Shown one piece after another: positions 24,660 to 33,594 of a DNA stretch of 64,000 bases. The DNA lies in assembly GCA_035503515.1 (NCBI GenBank), contig DATJTJ010000130.1, forward strand, positions 1 through 64,000, given 5' to 3'. A program made the translations under genes and the position numbers. How positions within the stretch are numbered: position 1 is the first letter of the stretch; each line of letters opens with the position of its first letter. Under the pieces are notes generated by a model. The model did no database searches. It saw nothing but the letters and a program-made list of their open reading frames with translations, and was not told where the DNA came from. This DNA is from DAIDKA01 sp035503515 (GTDB lineage: Bacteria; Pseudomonadota; Gammaproteobacteria; Steroidobacterales; Steroidobacteraceae).

Positions 24660-25502
24660 TCAACCCGGTTCGGCGACACTATGGATGACATAGCCACCCG
24701 ACTTGTCGTCGCGTTCGAGCGTGATCAGCCGTCGGGCCGCGGCCTCTTCCAGCAGTTTGTTGAAGGAGCGGAAACCGTAGTAGCTCTCGTTGAAGCCCGG
24801 TTTACGGCGCTTGAGGGCCTGTTTGACCATCGAGCCCCAGATCTTGTCATCCTCGCCGCGCTCGGCGATCAGCGCATCGATGGTCGCCAGCACCAGCTCG
24901 AAGGCCTCCTGCTCGCGATCGTGCTCGCGTTCCTCTTCCCGCGGTGCGGGAGGGCCGGCGCCGGCCCCGGCGCCGCCGGCGGCCGCGCCGGAGTCCGCGG
25001 GCGCCTTGCGCCGTCCGGTGCGGCGGTTCTTCTGCTCGCGCACCAGGTCATCGTAGTAGATGAACTCGTCACAACTGGCCATCAGCAGGTCGGAGGTGGA
25101 GTTCTTGACTCCCAGCCCGATGACGCCCTTGTCGTTCTCGCGCAGCTTCGCCACCAGGGGCGAGAAGTCCGAGTCGCCGCTGATGATGACGAAGGTCTCC
25201 ACGTGCGGCTTGGTGTAGCACAGGTCGAGCGCATCGACGACCATGCGGATGTCGGCCGAGTTCTTGCCGGATTGCTTGACGTGCGGGATCTCGATGAGTT
25301 CGAAGCCCGCCTGGTGCATGCCGGCCTTGAATTCCTTGTAGCGCTCCCAGTCGCAGTAGGCCTTCTTGACGACGATCGAGCCTTTCAGGAGCAGCCGTTC
25401 CAGCACCCGGTTGATGTCGAACTGCGAATAACGCGCGTCGCGCACGCCCAGGGCGATGTTCTCGAAATCGCAGAACAGCGCCAGATTCGTGGTATCAGTC
25501 AT
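24660..25502 (-). CDS. NYN-domain (LabA/DUF88-like) protein with C-terminal OST-HTH/LOTUS domain
   Basis: A 280-residue predicted RNA-processing protein. Residues 5-150 are a NYN/PIN-like nuclease domain with acidic metal-binding residues in LALFCDFENIALGV, KNSADIRMVVDALDL and VIISGDSDFSPLV. A basic and Gly/Ala/Pro-rich linker (about 155-190) follows. Residues 200-275 match an OST-HTH/LOTUS RNA-binding module, with DDKIWGSMVKQALKRRKPGF, NESYYGFRSFNKLLEEA and the end DDKSGGYVIHSV. NYN-LOTUS proteins are thought to cleave or sequester structured or G-rich RNA. It overlaps the upstream cyclase gene in an ATGA, an unusual pairing of nucleotide signalling with a putative RNase. Confidence 0.88.
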   Translation of the reverse strand: MTDTTNLALFCDFENIALGVRDARYSQFDINRVLERLLLKGSIVVKKAYCDWERYKEFKAGMHQAGFELIEIPHVKQSGKNSADIRMVVDALDLCYTKPHVETFVIISGDSDFSPLVAKLRENDKGVIGLGVKNSTSDLLMASCDEFIYYDDLVREQKNRRTGRRKAPADSGAAAGGAGAGAGPPAPREEEREHDREQEAFELVLATIDALIAERGEDDKIWGSMVKQALKRRKPGFNESYYGFRSFNKLLEEAAARRLITLERDDKSGGYVIHSVAEPG

Positions 25503-26647
25503 GCCGGGAGTGTCGAGGCCGGTGTCGCTTCGATGATGCGCATGCGCTTGGCGAGCGGCACGCAGTAGATGTCGATGGGCGAGCTGCGGCCGCGCAGCGT
25601 CATGGAAGGCAGCTCCACGGCCTTGATGTCGTGGCCGTGCTCCTCGAGCCGGCGCTTGAGGGAGCGCGAAAAGACCATCTCGCCGGCACGGGCCCGCTGA
25701 CACAGCCGCGAGGCGACGTTCACGGCATCGCCGATGATGGTGTAGCTCATGAACATGGCGGACCCGACGTTGCCGGCCACCACGTCACCCTCGTTGATGC
25801 CGATGCCCAGCCCCGTCTCGATGTTGTGGCGGATGCGCCAGGTCTCGGCGAGCAGCGCGAACCGGTCCAGCATTTCCTGTCCGGCCCGCACCGCCCGTTC
25901 CGGGCTGTCGTCCTGTTCGAAGGGCACGCCGAACCCGACCATGAGGCAGTCGCCGGCCATGTGGAACACCGTGCCTTCGTGCTGGAAGGTGATCTCCGTG
26001 AGCAACGAGAAGTACTCGTTCAGCAGCGGCACGACTTCGTGCGGGCTCAGCCGTTCGGAAATGCCGGTGAAGCCGCGCAGGTCCGCGAACATGATGACCG
26101 CCCGGGTGCGGATGTCGGCCGCCGTCACGATGCTGTCGCGCATCCGCGAGTTGTCGAGGATGCGGTCCGCGAGCTGCGGCGAGACGTAGCGCCGGAAGGT
26201 CGCCTGCAGTTCCTCCCCGCGCCGCTCCTCGGTCGTGCGGGCGGCGGCGGCGACCTTGCGGCGACGGGCGCCGGCGCGGGCGAGCGCCTCGAGTCGGGCC
26301 AGCAGCACCGAGTCGGCGCCGTTCACCACGACGAAGTCGTCGGCGCCGGCCGAGTACGCGGCCATCTGCATTTCCGAGCCGAGACTGACCACGACGACCG
26401 GCAGCATCATGGTCGCAGGGTGTTCCTTCAGGGCGCGGCAGGTCTGCAGGCCCGCATGCGCCGTGCTGTCCGCGTCGATCAGGATCAGGTCCGGAGAGAC
26501 CCGATCGACGTTTGCCAGGATGTCCTCCTGGATCGCGCAGCAGTCCATCCGGAAGCGCTGTGCCGTCGGACCGCGCTCCAGAAGCAAACGGATTGCCCCA
26601 CAATCGCCAGCGGCCAAGACCTGGAATCGTTCTGCTGAAACCGCCAT
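25499..26647 (-). CDS. Class III adenylate/guanylate cyclase with receiver-like N-terminus
   Basis: A 382-residue cytoplasmic protein. Residues 8-125 resemble a response-regulator receiver; the phospho-acceptor aspartate is plausible in PDLILIDADS, but the conserved lysine position reads VVVNGADS, so phosphorylation may be lost. A short helical linker (FRRYVSPQLADRIL, as in many soluble cyclases) leads to the cyclase domain at about 180-370. The two metal aspartates are in MFADLRGFTG (about D188) and HMAGDCLMVGFG (about D233), and the transition-state region is GDAVNVASRLC. This set supports an active enzyme; ATP versus GTP preference is not resolved. A GTG three bases upstream is an alternative start. 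Confidence 0.88.
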   Translation of the reverse strand: MAVSAERFQVLAAGDCGAIRLLLERGPTAQRFRMDCCAIQEDILANVDRVSPDLILIDADSTAHAGLQTCRALKEHPATMMLPVVVVSLGSEMQMAAYSAGADDFVVVNGADSVLLARLEALARAGARRRKVAAAARTTEERRGEELQATFRRYVSPQLADRILDNSRMRDSIVTAADIRTRAVIMFADLRGFTGISERLSPHEVVPLLNEYFSLLTEITFQHEGTVFHMAGDCLMVGFGVPFEQDDSPERAVRAGQEMLDRFALLAETWRIRHNIETGLGIGINEGDVVAGNVGSAMFMSYTIIGDAVNVASRLCQRARAGEMVFSRSLKRRLEEHGHDIKAVELPSMTLRGRSSPIDIYCVPLAKRMRIIEATPASTLPA

Positions 26648-26697
26648 CACTCAAGGGTACCATTGCCGTTCCTCATCAGCACGGATGTGATTGCATA

Positions 26698-27345
26698 ATG
26701 GCCAGGTCCAATCGCAAGGCAGTTGCCGCCCGTCCGCTGCCTGCCGCCGGCCCGACCGCCGGCAAGGTCTCGCGCGAGCAGGCCGAAGAGGCGGTCAGGA
26801 CCTTGCTGCGCTGGGCCGGGGACGATCCTGGCCGGGAAGGGTTGATTGATACGCCCAAACGCGTGGTCAGGGCGTATGCGGATTGGTTCTCGGGCTATGC
26901 CGTGGATCCGCGCGAGTACCTGAGCCGCACCTTCGAAGAAGTCGAGGGCTATGACGAAATGGTGGTGCTGCGCGACATCACCTTCGAGAGCTACTGCGAG
27001 CATCACATGGCGCCGATCATCGGCCGGGCCCACGTCGGTTACCTGCCTTCCAACAAGGTCGTCGGCATCAGCAAGCTCGCGCGCGTGGTCGACGGCTACG
27101 CCCGGCGCTTCCAGGTCCAGGAGAAACTGACGGCGCAGATCGCGGCCTGCATCGACGAGGTGCTCAAGCCGCGCGGGGCGGGGGTCGTCATCGATTCAGA
27201 ACATCAGTGCATGACCACCCGCGGCGTGCACAAGCGCGGCGTGTCGATGGTCACCAGCCGCATGGTGGGGATCTTCCGCAGCGATGCCCGCACCCGCGCC
27301 GAGTTCCTGCAGTTCATCGACATCCGCGGCTCGCGCATCGTCTGA
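26698..27345 (+). CDS. folE: GTP cyclohydrolase I
   Basis: A 215-residue cytosolic enzyme that converts GTP to 7,8-dihydroneopterin triphosphate, the first step to tetrahydrofolate (and queuosine or biopterin). The core begins at EAVRTLLRWAGDDPGREGLI and DTPKRVVRAY. Zn ligands and active-site residues are visible in ITFESYCEHHMAPIIGRAHV and IDSEHQCMTTRGVHKRGVSM. The end RTRAEFLQFI is canonical. An extra basic N-terminal stretch of about 25 residues precedes the domain. It is divergent from the cyclase gene with a 50-base gap. It also shares GTP as substrate with moaA further along, with no direct linkage. Confidence 0.96.
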   Translation: MARSNRKAVAARPLPAAGPTAGKVSREQAEEAVRTLLRWAGDDPGREGLIDTPKRVVRAYADWFSGYAVDPREYLSRTFEEVEGYDEMVVLRDITFESYCEHHMAPIIGRAHVGYLPSNKVVGISKLARVVDGYARRFQVQEKLTAQIAACIDEVLKPRGAGVVIDSEHQCMTTRGVHKRGVSMVTSRMVGIFRSDARTRAEFLQFIDIRGSRIV

Positions 27346-27354
27346 ACCGAAGTT

Positions 27355-27825
27355 TCAGGGATGCGCCTTCACCTTGGCCAGTGACAGTGCATTGATGCAG
27401 TAGCGCAGGCCGCTCGGGGGCGGTCCGTCCTGGAAGACATGGCCCAGGTGGGCATCGCAGACATTGCAGGTCACCTCGATGCGCCGGCCGTAACTGCGGT
27501 CCTCGTGGTATGCGATGACATCCGGGGCGGCGGCCTGGGTGAAGGACGGCCAGCCGGTGCCGCTCTGGAACTTCTCGGCGCTGTCGAACAGCAGCGTGCT
27601 GCAGCACGCGCATCCATACTTTCCGGGTTCGAACAGGTCGCACATCGGCGAGCTGTGCGGCCGCTCGGTACCCTTCTCGCGGGTCACATGGAAGGTCTGC
27701 GGGTCAAGGATCCTGCGCCATTCGCTCTCGGGCTTCTCCACCCGGCGCGGCGGCGGGGGATTTCCCTGGCGCACGATGTTGAGCACGTCGTTCCAGCGCA
27801 GTACGGCGGGATTTTGGGACATCAT
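27355..27825 (-). CDS. msrB: Peptide-methionine (R)-S-oxide reductase
   Basis: A 156-residue enzyme that repairs oxidised methionine residues. Two CxxC pairs for structural Zn are visible in KYGCACCSTLLF and EVTCNVCDAHLG. Substrate-binding GTGWPSF is present, and the catalytic cysteine is in LRYCINALSL, where the usual RYCINS has Ala in place of Ser. No signal peptide is seen, so the protein is cytosolic. Two adjacent ATGs occur (27825 and 27822); AGGAG lies three and six bases before them respectively, so 27822 may be the functional one. It overlaps the upstream exporter gene in an ATGA. Confidence 0.95.
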   Translation of the reverse strand: MMSQNPAVLRWNDVLNIVRQGNPPPPRRVEKPESEWRRILDPQTFHVTREKGTERPHSSPMCDLFEPGKYGCACCSTLLFDSAEKFQSGTGWPSFTQAAAPDVIAYHEDRSYGRRIEVTCNVCDAHLGHVFQDGPPPSGLRYCINALSLAKVKAHP

Positions 27826-30119
27826 GGGCTCCTGGCGGTCCGCGCGGACCGGGTGCAGATCCAGAGTGCGGCAGGCAGGGCCGTGAAATCGGCCAGCAGT
27901 GCCAGTACGAATGCGGCGGATGATACCGTGCCGAACTGACGCATCGGCGGCAGGGGCGAAAAAGCCAGTGCCAGGAAGCCCGCGGCATTGATCAGGGTGG
28001 CGAACAGGATCGGCTTGCCGGCGACCAGCAGCGCATGGCGCAGCGCGGCCAGCGTGGAGCCTTCGCTGCGACCTTCCTGGTAATGATAGAAGAAATGAAC
28101 CTGGTCGTTCTCGGTCGCGCCCAGCACCGTGGAGCCGATGAGGATGGTCGCGATGTTCAGCGATATGGAGGCGCCGCGCATCACCAGGAAAGCCGACAGG
28201 ATGGCGAACAGCGAGGGGATCATCGCCATCAGGCGGGCCAGCGGGCTGCGGAACACCACCAGGAAGGCGCAGAAGATGATGCTCGCGGTGAGCAGGAAGC
28301 TTTCCATGAGCGTCGGCACCAGCTGCAGGGTGATCTGGTCGGACAGTACGCTCTCCCCGACCACGCGCGCCGTCACCCCGGCCAGCGCCGGCTGCGTGCG
28401 CTGCACGTCCGTCCAGACCTTCTCGATGTAGTGGTGCATGGCGCCGATGTCACCGAAGGCCCGGTCGCGGCCGCGGATCGAGAGCCGCACGTCCCCGAGG
28501 GAGGCCAGGTCGACATAGCCGCGCGCGCCGGGCGTGGTGAGCAGCAGCTGCTCCAGTTCGCCGGCCAGCTCATTCCAGGCCTGAGGATCGGTGGGCAGCT
28601 GATCCACGCCGGATTGCACGTACCGCGCCCAGCGCAGCAGGGAAGTCGGCCCGTCCACGGCCGTGATCCGCGGGTCGCTTTCCAGCCGGCGCACCAGCTG
28701 GTCCACGGCCCGCAGGAACTGCGGATCCAGTGCGCCCCCATGGGGTACCTTCAGCCACAGCTGATAGACATCCAGGCCCTCCTGGCCTTCGAAGTAGCGG
28801 GTGTCCTGGGCGGCCGGCAGGTTCGGATCGATGTAGGTGAGCGTCTCGGTCTGCAGCGCGAGCGGCCGGATGTGGCCGGGAATGCCCAGCAGCGCGATGG
28901 CGCCGGCCGCCATCCCGAGGAGCGCCGCGGCGACCAGCGGCCAGCGCAGCGCGCGGGTGAGCGGCAGCCAGTGATCGACGAACCGCGGGTACCAGCGGCC
29001 CGCCGTCGCGCGTTCGGACTGGGTGGGCGTGCGCAGCAGCTGCTGCAAGGCCGGGAACAGCGTGAAGCTCGCGATCCACGCGACGATGAGGCCGCAGGCC
29101 GTCCACAGCCCCATTTCGCGCACCGGGCGGATGTTGGATACGACGAGCGCCCCGAAGCCCACCGCGGTGGCGAAGATCGACGCAGTGCAGGGCAGGAACT
29201 TGTTGGCGAGTACCCGGGCGTGATGCTCCAACAGATCCGGTGCATCGCCGCGCTCGATGTACCGCGAATGGATGTACACCAGGGTGGAGGTCGCCGTGAC
29301 CAGCACCGTGAGGGGCACCAGCGAGGAGACGATGGTGTGCTTCCAGCCGGTGAGGGCCGCCACTCCCATGGCGATGGCGACGACCAGGCCGAGCGTGATC
29401 ACGATGGCGAGCAGGGCCCGCCAGGACCGGTACAGCAGGAAGATCAGGACCACGAGGAACACACCGAACAGCGGCATGGAGCGCTGGGTGGCCACCTGCG
29501 TCTCATGTTCCAGCCAGGCATCCAGCCAGGGCGATCCGACGCGGCGGATGCGCTCGAAGGGACCACCGTGGCTGCCTTGCAGGGGCGCGATGGCCGCATC
29601 GATGGCGGCGAGCATCCGGTCCCGGTCCGCCGGCGAGCGCACGTGCAGTTCCAGCGCGATACCCAGGTAGTTCGGTCCGAGCAGCCCGGAGCGGCTGAAA
29701 AGCTGGGTGCCGGTCGCAAAGCCGTGCAACCTTGCGACATCGCCGGCATTGACGCCCGAGCCGGGATTGGCGCCCCGGAAAATGCTCAGCAAGCTCTGCG
29801 TCTCAACGCCCCTGATCCGCGCCAGCTGCTGTTCGAGCCGGTCCGCCGCCTGCAGCGCCGTGATCCCGAGCGGATCGGCACTCTGCAGCATCAGCAGCGC
29901 ATGGACGCCCTCGGGAAAGAGCTTCTCGAAGGCGACGGTTGCCTTGGCATCCGGATCGTTCGCGACCATCAGGGTGTCGATGGCATTGTCATCCGGAATG
30001 AGCGTCGCGCCGTACACGCCCAGGGCCCCGAGCAGCACGAACGCCAGCACGATCAGCCGGCGGGCCGCCAGCACCCGCGCAAATACCCGTATGGCGGCAG
30101 GGGCGGCAGGCACCGTCAC
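27822..30119 (-). CDS. RND superfamily exporter, MMPL/hopanoid-transporter type
   Basis: A 765-residue inner-membrane protein with two repeats, each of one helix, a large periplasmic domain and five or more helices. Helix 1 (RLIVLAFVLLGALGVYGATL) is followed by the domain beginning IDTLMVANDPDAKATVAFEK. The first helical bundle includes LFGVFLVVLIFLLYRSWRAL and HTIVSSLVPLTVLVTATSTL; the second includes LLTASIIFCAFLVVFRSPLA and NIATILIGSTVLGATENDQV. The architecture matches MMPL-type RND proteins that move lipids, hopanoids or siderophores. The start is GTG at 30119. No membrane fusion protein is adjacent. It is co-transcribed with msrB. Confidence 0.87.
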   Translation of the reverse strand: MTVPAAPAAIRVFARVLAARRLIVLAFVLLGALGVYGATLIPDDNAIDTLMVANDPDAKATVAFEKLFPEGVHALLMLQSADPLGITALQAADRLEQQLARIRGVETQSLLSIFRGANPGSGVNAGDVARLHGFATGTQLFSRSGLLGPNYLGIALELHVRSPADRDRMLAAIDAAIAPLQGSHGGPFERIRRVGSPWLDAWLEHETQVATQRSMPLFGVFLVVLIFLLYRSWRALLAIVITLGLVVAIAMGVAALTGWKHTIVSSLVPLTVLVTATSTLVYIHSRYIERGDAPDLLEHHARVLANKFLPCTASIFATAVGFGALVVSNIRPVREMGLWTACGLIVAWIASFTLFPALQQLLRTPTQSERATAGRWYPRFVDHWLPLTRALRWPLVAAALLGMAAGAIALLGIPGHIRPLALQTETLTYIDPNLPAAQDTRYFEGQEGLDVYQLWLKVPHGGALDPQFLRAVDQLVRRLESDPRITAVDGPTSLLRWARYVQSGVDQLPTDPQAWNELAGELEQLLLTTPGARGYVDLASLGDVRLSIRGRDRAFGDIGAMHHYIEKVWTDVQRTQPALAGVTARVVGESVLSDQITLQLVPTLMESFLLTASIIFCAFLVVFRSPLARLMAMIPSLFAILSAFLVMRGASISLNIATILIGSTVLGATENDQVHFFYHYQEGRSEGSTLAALRHALLVAGKPILFATLINAAGFLALAFSPLPPMRQFGTVSSAAFVLALLADFTALPAALWICTRSARTARSP

Positions 30120-30190
30120 GGGGCAGATCCTGACGCCAGTATCGGACGTTCGGCGAAGCGCTTCATCTGAGGGAATGATAGCCTAACGAA

Positions 30191-30961
30191 ATGAGCTCAC
30201 TGGTCGCGGCCGCAGCCTCATTGCTGGTCTTCTGCGCTCCGGGCTACTCCGGTACCAGCGCCGACGCCCAACCTCTTGTAGGAGAATTCGCCACGACGCT
30301 GGCCGCGGCCGCCGGCCTGCCCGCAGATGGGCTGACGGCGGTATATGACGCCAACGAGCAAAGCGACCTGCAGCGGCTCGCCGCCCCCGATGCCGACCTG
30401 GCCTTCGTGCCGTATCCGTTCTTCGTCCAGCATGGCGCGGCCCTGCACCTGGCGCCGCTTGCGCAGGCCGACGTGCCTCCGGCGGGCGTGCGGCAGCATT
30501 GGACGCTGGTCATGAAGCGCGGCCGGCCGGCGCCCCCGGCGGGACTTGCCGGCATGACCGTCATCAGCACGGCAGGCTATGCGCAGGACTTCGTCCGCGA
30601 CGTGCTGCGTGGTGTCGGGCCGCTGCCCGCCAACACGACCATCACCGCCACGGGGCAGGTGCTCTCGGCGCTGCGCCGGACGGCGACCGGTGAGCCGGTC
30701 GCGGTGCTGCTGGATCAGGAACAGGCCGCGGCGCTCGGCAGTCTGCCGTTCGCGGCGGATCTGCAGTCGGTGGCGACCACGGCAGCGGTGCCCGTCGCAC
30801 TCGTCGTCAGCGTCGGCGGCCGGGTGCCGAAGGCCCGCGCCGATGCCCTGCAGAAGGCGTTGCTGCAGCTGTCGGGCAGTGCCCAGGGTGCGGCAGCTCT
30901 GGGCCGCCTGCGTCTGAAGGGTTTCGTAGCCCCACACCTGCCCGCGACTCCCGGCTCATGA
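30191..30961 (+). CDS. PhnD/SsuA-like periplasmic binding protein
   Basis: A 256-residue predicted periplasmic protein. The hydrophobic N-terminus (LVAAAASLLVFCAPGYSG) is a likely signal. The fold is suggested by LAAAAGLPADGLTAVYDANE, DADLAFVPYPFFVQHGAALH and GLAGMTVISTAGYAQDFVRD, typical of the PhnD/transferrin-like family that binds phosphonates, phosphite or other oxyanions. The usual ABC permease and ATPase genes are absent, so the protein may sense or buffer a ligand rather than feed a transporter. It is divergent from the exporter and overlaps the following lipoprotein gene in an ATGA. Confidence 0.7.
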   Translation: MSSLVAAAASLLVFCAPGYSGTSADAQPLVGEFATTLAAAAGLPADGLTAVYDANEQSDLQRLAAPDADLAFVPYPFFVQHGAALHLAPLAQADVPPAGVRQHWTLVMKRGRPAPPAGLAGMTVISTAGYAQDFVRDVLRGVGPLPANTTITATGQVLSALRRTATGEPVAVLLDQEQAAALGSLPFAADLQSVATTAAVPVALVVSVGGRVPKARADALQKALLQLSGSAQGAAALGRLRLKGFVAPHLPATPGS

Positions 30962-31662
30962 GCCGGCCGCTGCGGGCACTCGCCGTGCTGGCGCTTGCGG
31001 CGCTGGCCGCCTGCGCGGCGGGCCCGCCGGCTCAGCCGCCGGCCGGCGCGGCGACACCGGCCCGTGGCCAGAGTCCGGCCCAGCTGCTCGCCGTGGTGCA
31101 GCGCGATGCGGACGGGCTCGATCAGACCACCGATGCGGCCGCACGCTCGCGGCTGCTGACCGAGGCCGCCGCCGCGGCCCGGCAGTGCATGGCGCAGTTC
31201 CCGGATGCCGGCGCCTGCCCGTACGCGCAGGCGCAGGTGCAGGGCCTCAGCGCCCGCGCCAAGCCTGTCGAAGCCCCCGGACTGCTCAAGCAGATGGTGG
31301 CCAGCCTGGCCAGGGCCGAGGCGCGGGAACCCGACCTCGATCATGCCGGACCGGCGCGACTCTCCGCCATCGTGCTGCTGCGTGCACCGCCCTGGCCCTT
31401 GGGGCCGGGCGACGTCGACACCGCGCTGAGTGCGGCCCAGCGGGCCGTGAAGCTCGATCCGGCCTATCCGCCCAATCTGATCACGCTGGGGGCGGTGCAG
31501 GCCAAGGCCGTCGGCGCGGCCACGGCGCGGACCACCTTCGGGCAGGCCCGGCAGGCAGTGCAGGCCTGGAATGGAGCCGGCTCGGAGCCGGCGGCCGAAG
31601 TGGCCGCCGAGCGCGGCAAGTGGCTGGCGCAGATCGAGCAGGGGCTGCACGACCTGCAGTGA
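30958..31662 (+). CDS. Lipoprotein with TPR-like helices (TatT-like)
   Basis: A 234-residue outer- or inner-membrane lipoprotein. The signal ends in LAALAACAAG, with the lipidated cysteine near residue 19. The mature part is almost all helix, with Ala/Leu-rich repeat segments such as AALSAAQRAVKLDPAYPPNL, and ITLGAVQAKAVGAATARTTF. These resemble tetratricopeptide repeats and the periplasmic TatT component of TRAP-associated proteins. It is translationally coupled to the PhnD-like gene upstream, which suggests a shared periplasmic role in binding or presenting a ligand. Confidence 0.7.
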   Translation: MSRPLRALAVLALAALAACAAGPPAQPPAGAATPARGQSPAQLLAVVQRDADGLDQTTDAAARSRLLTEAAAAARQCMAQFPDAGACPYAQAQVQGLSARAKPVEAPGLLKQMVASLARAEAREPDLDHAGPARLSAIVLLRAPPWPLGPGDVDTALSAAQRAVKLDPAYPPNLITLGAVQAKAVGAATARTTFGQARQAVQAWNGAGSEPAAEVAAERGKWLAQIEQGLHDLQ

Positions 31663-31665
31663 ACC

Positions 31666-33489
31666 TCAGGCGATGCTTTCCGAACTGCGGGCGGCCCGCT
31701 TGCGCTCGTTCTCGTCGAGGAAGCGCTTGCGGATGCGGATCGATTCGGGAGTCACCTCGACCAGCTCGTCCTCGTCGATGAATTCCACGGCGTATTCCAG
31801 GGTCATCTGGATCGGCGGGGTCAGCAGGATCGCATCGTCCTTGCCGGCGGCGCGGATGTTGGTGAGCTTCTTGGTCTTGATGGGATTGACGACCAGGTCG
31901 TTCTCGCGGCTGTGGATGCCGATGATCATGCCGGGATAGAGCTTCTCGCCCGGATGCACGAACATGCGGCCGCGCTCCTGCAGATTGAACAGGGAATAGG
32001 CCACGGCCTCGCCCATTTCGTTGCTGATGAGCACGCCGTTGCGTCGTTCCGGTATGTCGCCCTTCACCGGTGAGTAGCCGTCGAAGATGTGGCTGATCAG
32101 CCCGTTGCCGCGGGTCAGGGTCATGAATTCACCCTGGAATCCGATCAGCCCGCGCGCCGGCACGCGATACTCCAGGCGTACCCGCCCGAGATCGTCGATG
32201 ACCATGTCGGTCAGGTCCGCGCGGCGGGTCCCCAGGGCCTCCATCACGGCACCCTGGTGCTCGGCGTCGATGTCGATCGTGAGTGCCTCATAGGGTTCGT
32301 GCAGCACGCCATCGACCATGCGGTTGAGCACCTGCGGCTTGCCGACCGCGAGCTCGTAGCCTTCGCGGCGCATGTTCTCGATGAGGATGGTCAGGTGCAG
32401 TTCACCGCGACCCGAGACCCGGAAGATGTCCGGCTCGGCGGTGTCCTCGACCCGTAGCGCCACGTTGCTCTGCAGTTCGCGGTACAGGCGCTCGCGGATC
32501 TGGCGGCTGGTCACGTACTTGCCTTCGCGGCCGGCCAGCGGCGAGGTGTTGACCTGGAAGTTCATGGACAGGGTCGGCTCATCGACGCTGATCGGCGGCA
32601 GTCCCTGCGGAGTCTCGCGGTCGCAGAGGGTGAGGCCGATGTTCACTTCTTCGATGCCCGTGATGGCGACGATGTCGCCCGCCAGTGCTTCGGGCACCGA
32701 CTGCCGCTGCAGTCCCTGGAACGTGAGTACCTGCACCACTTTGGCCTCGCCGCGATCCTCGGCGCCATGGCGCAGGGCCACGGTCTGGCCGGCGCGGATG
32801 GTGCCGCGACGCACCCGGCCGATGCCGATGCGCCCGACGTAGGAGTTGTAGTCGAGAGTCGAGATCTGCAGCTGCAGGGGCGCCGACGGATCGCTCGGGG
32901 GTGCCGGAACGTACTGCAGGATCGCCTCGAACAGTGCGGTCATGTCCTGCCGCCGCTCCGTATGGTCGAGGCTGGCCCAGCCCTGCAGGGCCGAGGCGTA
33001 GACCACCGGAAAGTCCAGCTGCGCGTCGGTGGCACCCAGCCGGTCGAAGAGTTCGAAAGTCTTGTCGATGACCCACCCCGGACGCGCGCCGGGGCGGTCG
33101 ATCTTGTTCACCACCACGATGGCCTTGTGGCCCAGGCCCAGGGCCTTGCGGGTCACGAAGCGGGTCTGCGGCATCGGGCCCTCGACCGCATCGACCAGCA
33201 GCAGCACCCCGTCCACCATCGACAGCACGCGTTCCACCTCGCCACCGAAATCGGCGTGGCCCGGGGTATCGACGATGTTGATGCGGGTGCCGCCGTACTC
33301 GATGGCGCAGTTCTTGGCGAGGATGGTGATGCCGCGCTCGCGCTCGATGTCGTTCGAGTCCATGACGCGTTCGCCCACCTTCTCATGCGCTTCGAAGGTG
33401 CCGGACTGCTTGAGCAGGCAATCCACCAGCGTCGTCTTGCCGTGGTCGACGTGCGCGATGATTGCGATGTTGCGGATGGGGCGGTTCAT
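31666..33489 (-). CDS. typA: Translational GTPase TypA/BipA
   Basis: A 607-residue ribosome-associated GTPase of the EF-G class, involved in 50S biogenesis and stress or low-temperature growth. G1 is in IIAHVDHGKTTLVDCLL (from residue 9), G2/switch I in ERERGITILAKN, G3 in VDTPGHADFGGE, G4 in VVNKIDRPGARP. Domain II begins at LQISTLDYNSYVGRIGIGRV, and the family-specific C-terminal domain includes NGVLISNEMGEAVAYSLF and NIRAAGKDDAILLTPP. The ATG at 33489 gives the usual length. It converges on the lipoprotein gene with only three bases between the stops. Confidence 0.97.
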   Translation of the reverse strand: MNRPIRNIAIIAHVDHGKTTLVDCLLKQSGTFEAHEKVGERVMDSNDIERERGITILAKNCAIEYGGTRINIVDTPGHADFGGEVERVLSMVDGVLLLVDAVEGPMPQTRFVTRKALGLGHKAIVVVNKIDRPGARPGWVIDKTFELFDRLGATDAQLDFPVVYASALQGWASLDHTERRQDMTALFEAILQYVPAPPSDPSAPLQLQISTLDYNSYVGRIGIGRVRRGTIRAGQTVALRHGAEDRGEAKVVQVLTFQGLQRQSVPEALAGDIVAITGIEEVNIGLTLCDRETPQGLPPISVDEPTLSMNFQVNTSPLAGREGKYVTSRQIRERLYRELQSNVALRVEDTAEPDIFRVSGRGELHLTILIENMRREGYELAVGKPQVLNRMVDGVLHEPYEALTIDIDAEHQGAVMEALGTRRADLTDMVIDDLGRVRLEYRVPARGLIGFQGEFMTLTRGNGLISHIFDGYSPVKGDIPERRNGVLISNEMGEAVAYSLFNLQERGRMFVHPGEKLYPGMIIGIHSRENDLVVNPIKTKKLTNIRAAGKDDAILLTPPIQMTLEYAVEFIDEDELVEVTPESIRIRKRFLDENERKRAARSSESIA

Positions 33490-33594
33490 GGGGTTACGGG
33501 GCGGTCGCGAAAGGGTCGCGAAGATTAGCAGAAGAATGCGGCAACCGGCAGTGAGCGTGAGCATGGCCGCATGAGACCGGGGTAGGATGCCCCA

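Noticed and set aside
28035..30170. Very long open frame (711 codons) on the plus strand opposite the RND exporter
   Set aside because: Composition is Arg/Gln/His-rich without domains, whereas the minus strand encodes a clear membrane transporter. It is a GC-rich shadow frame.
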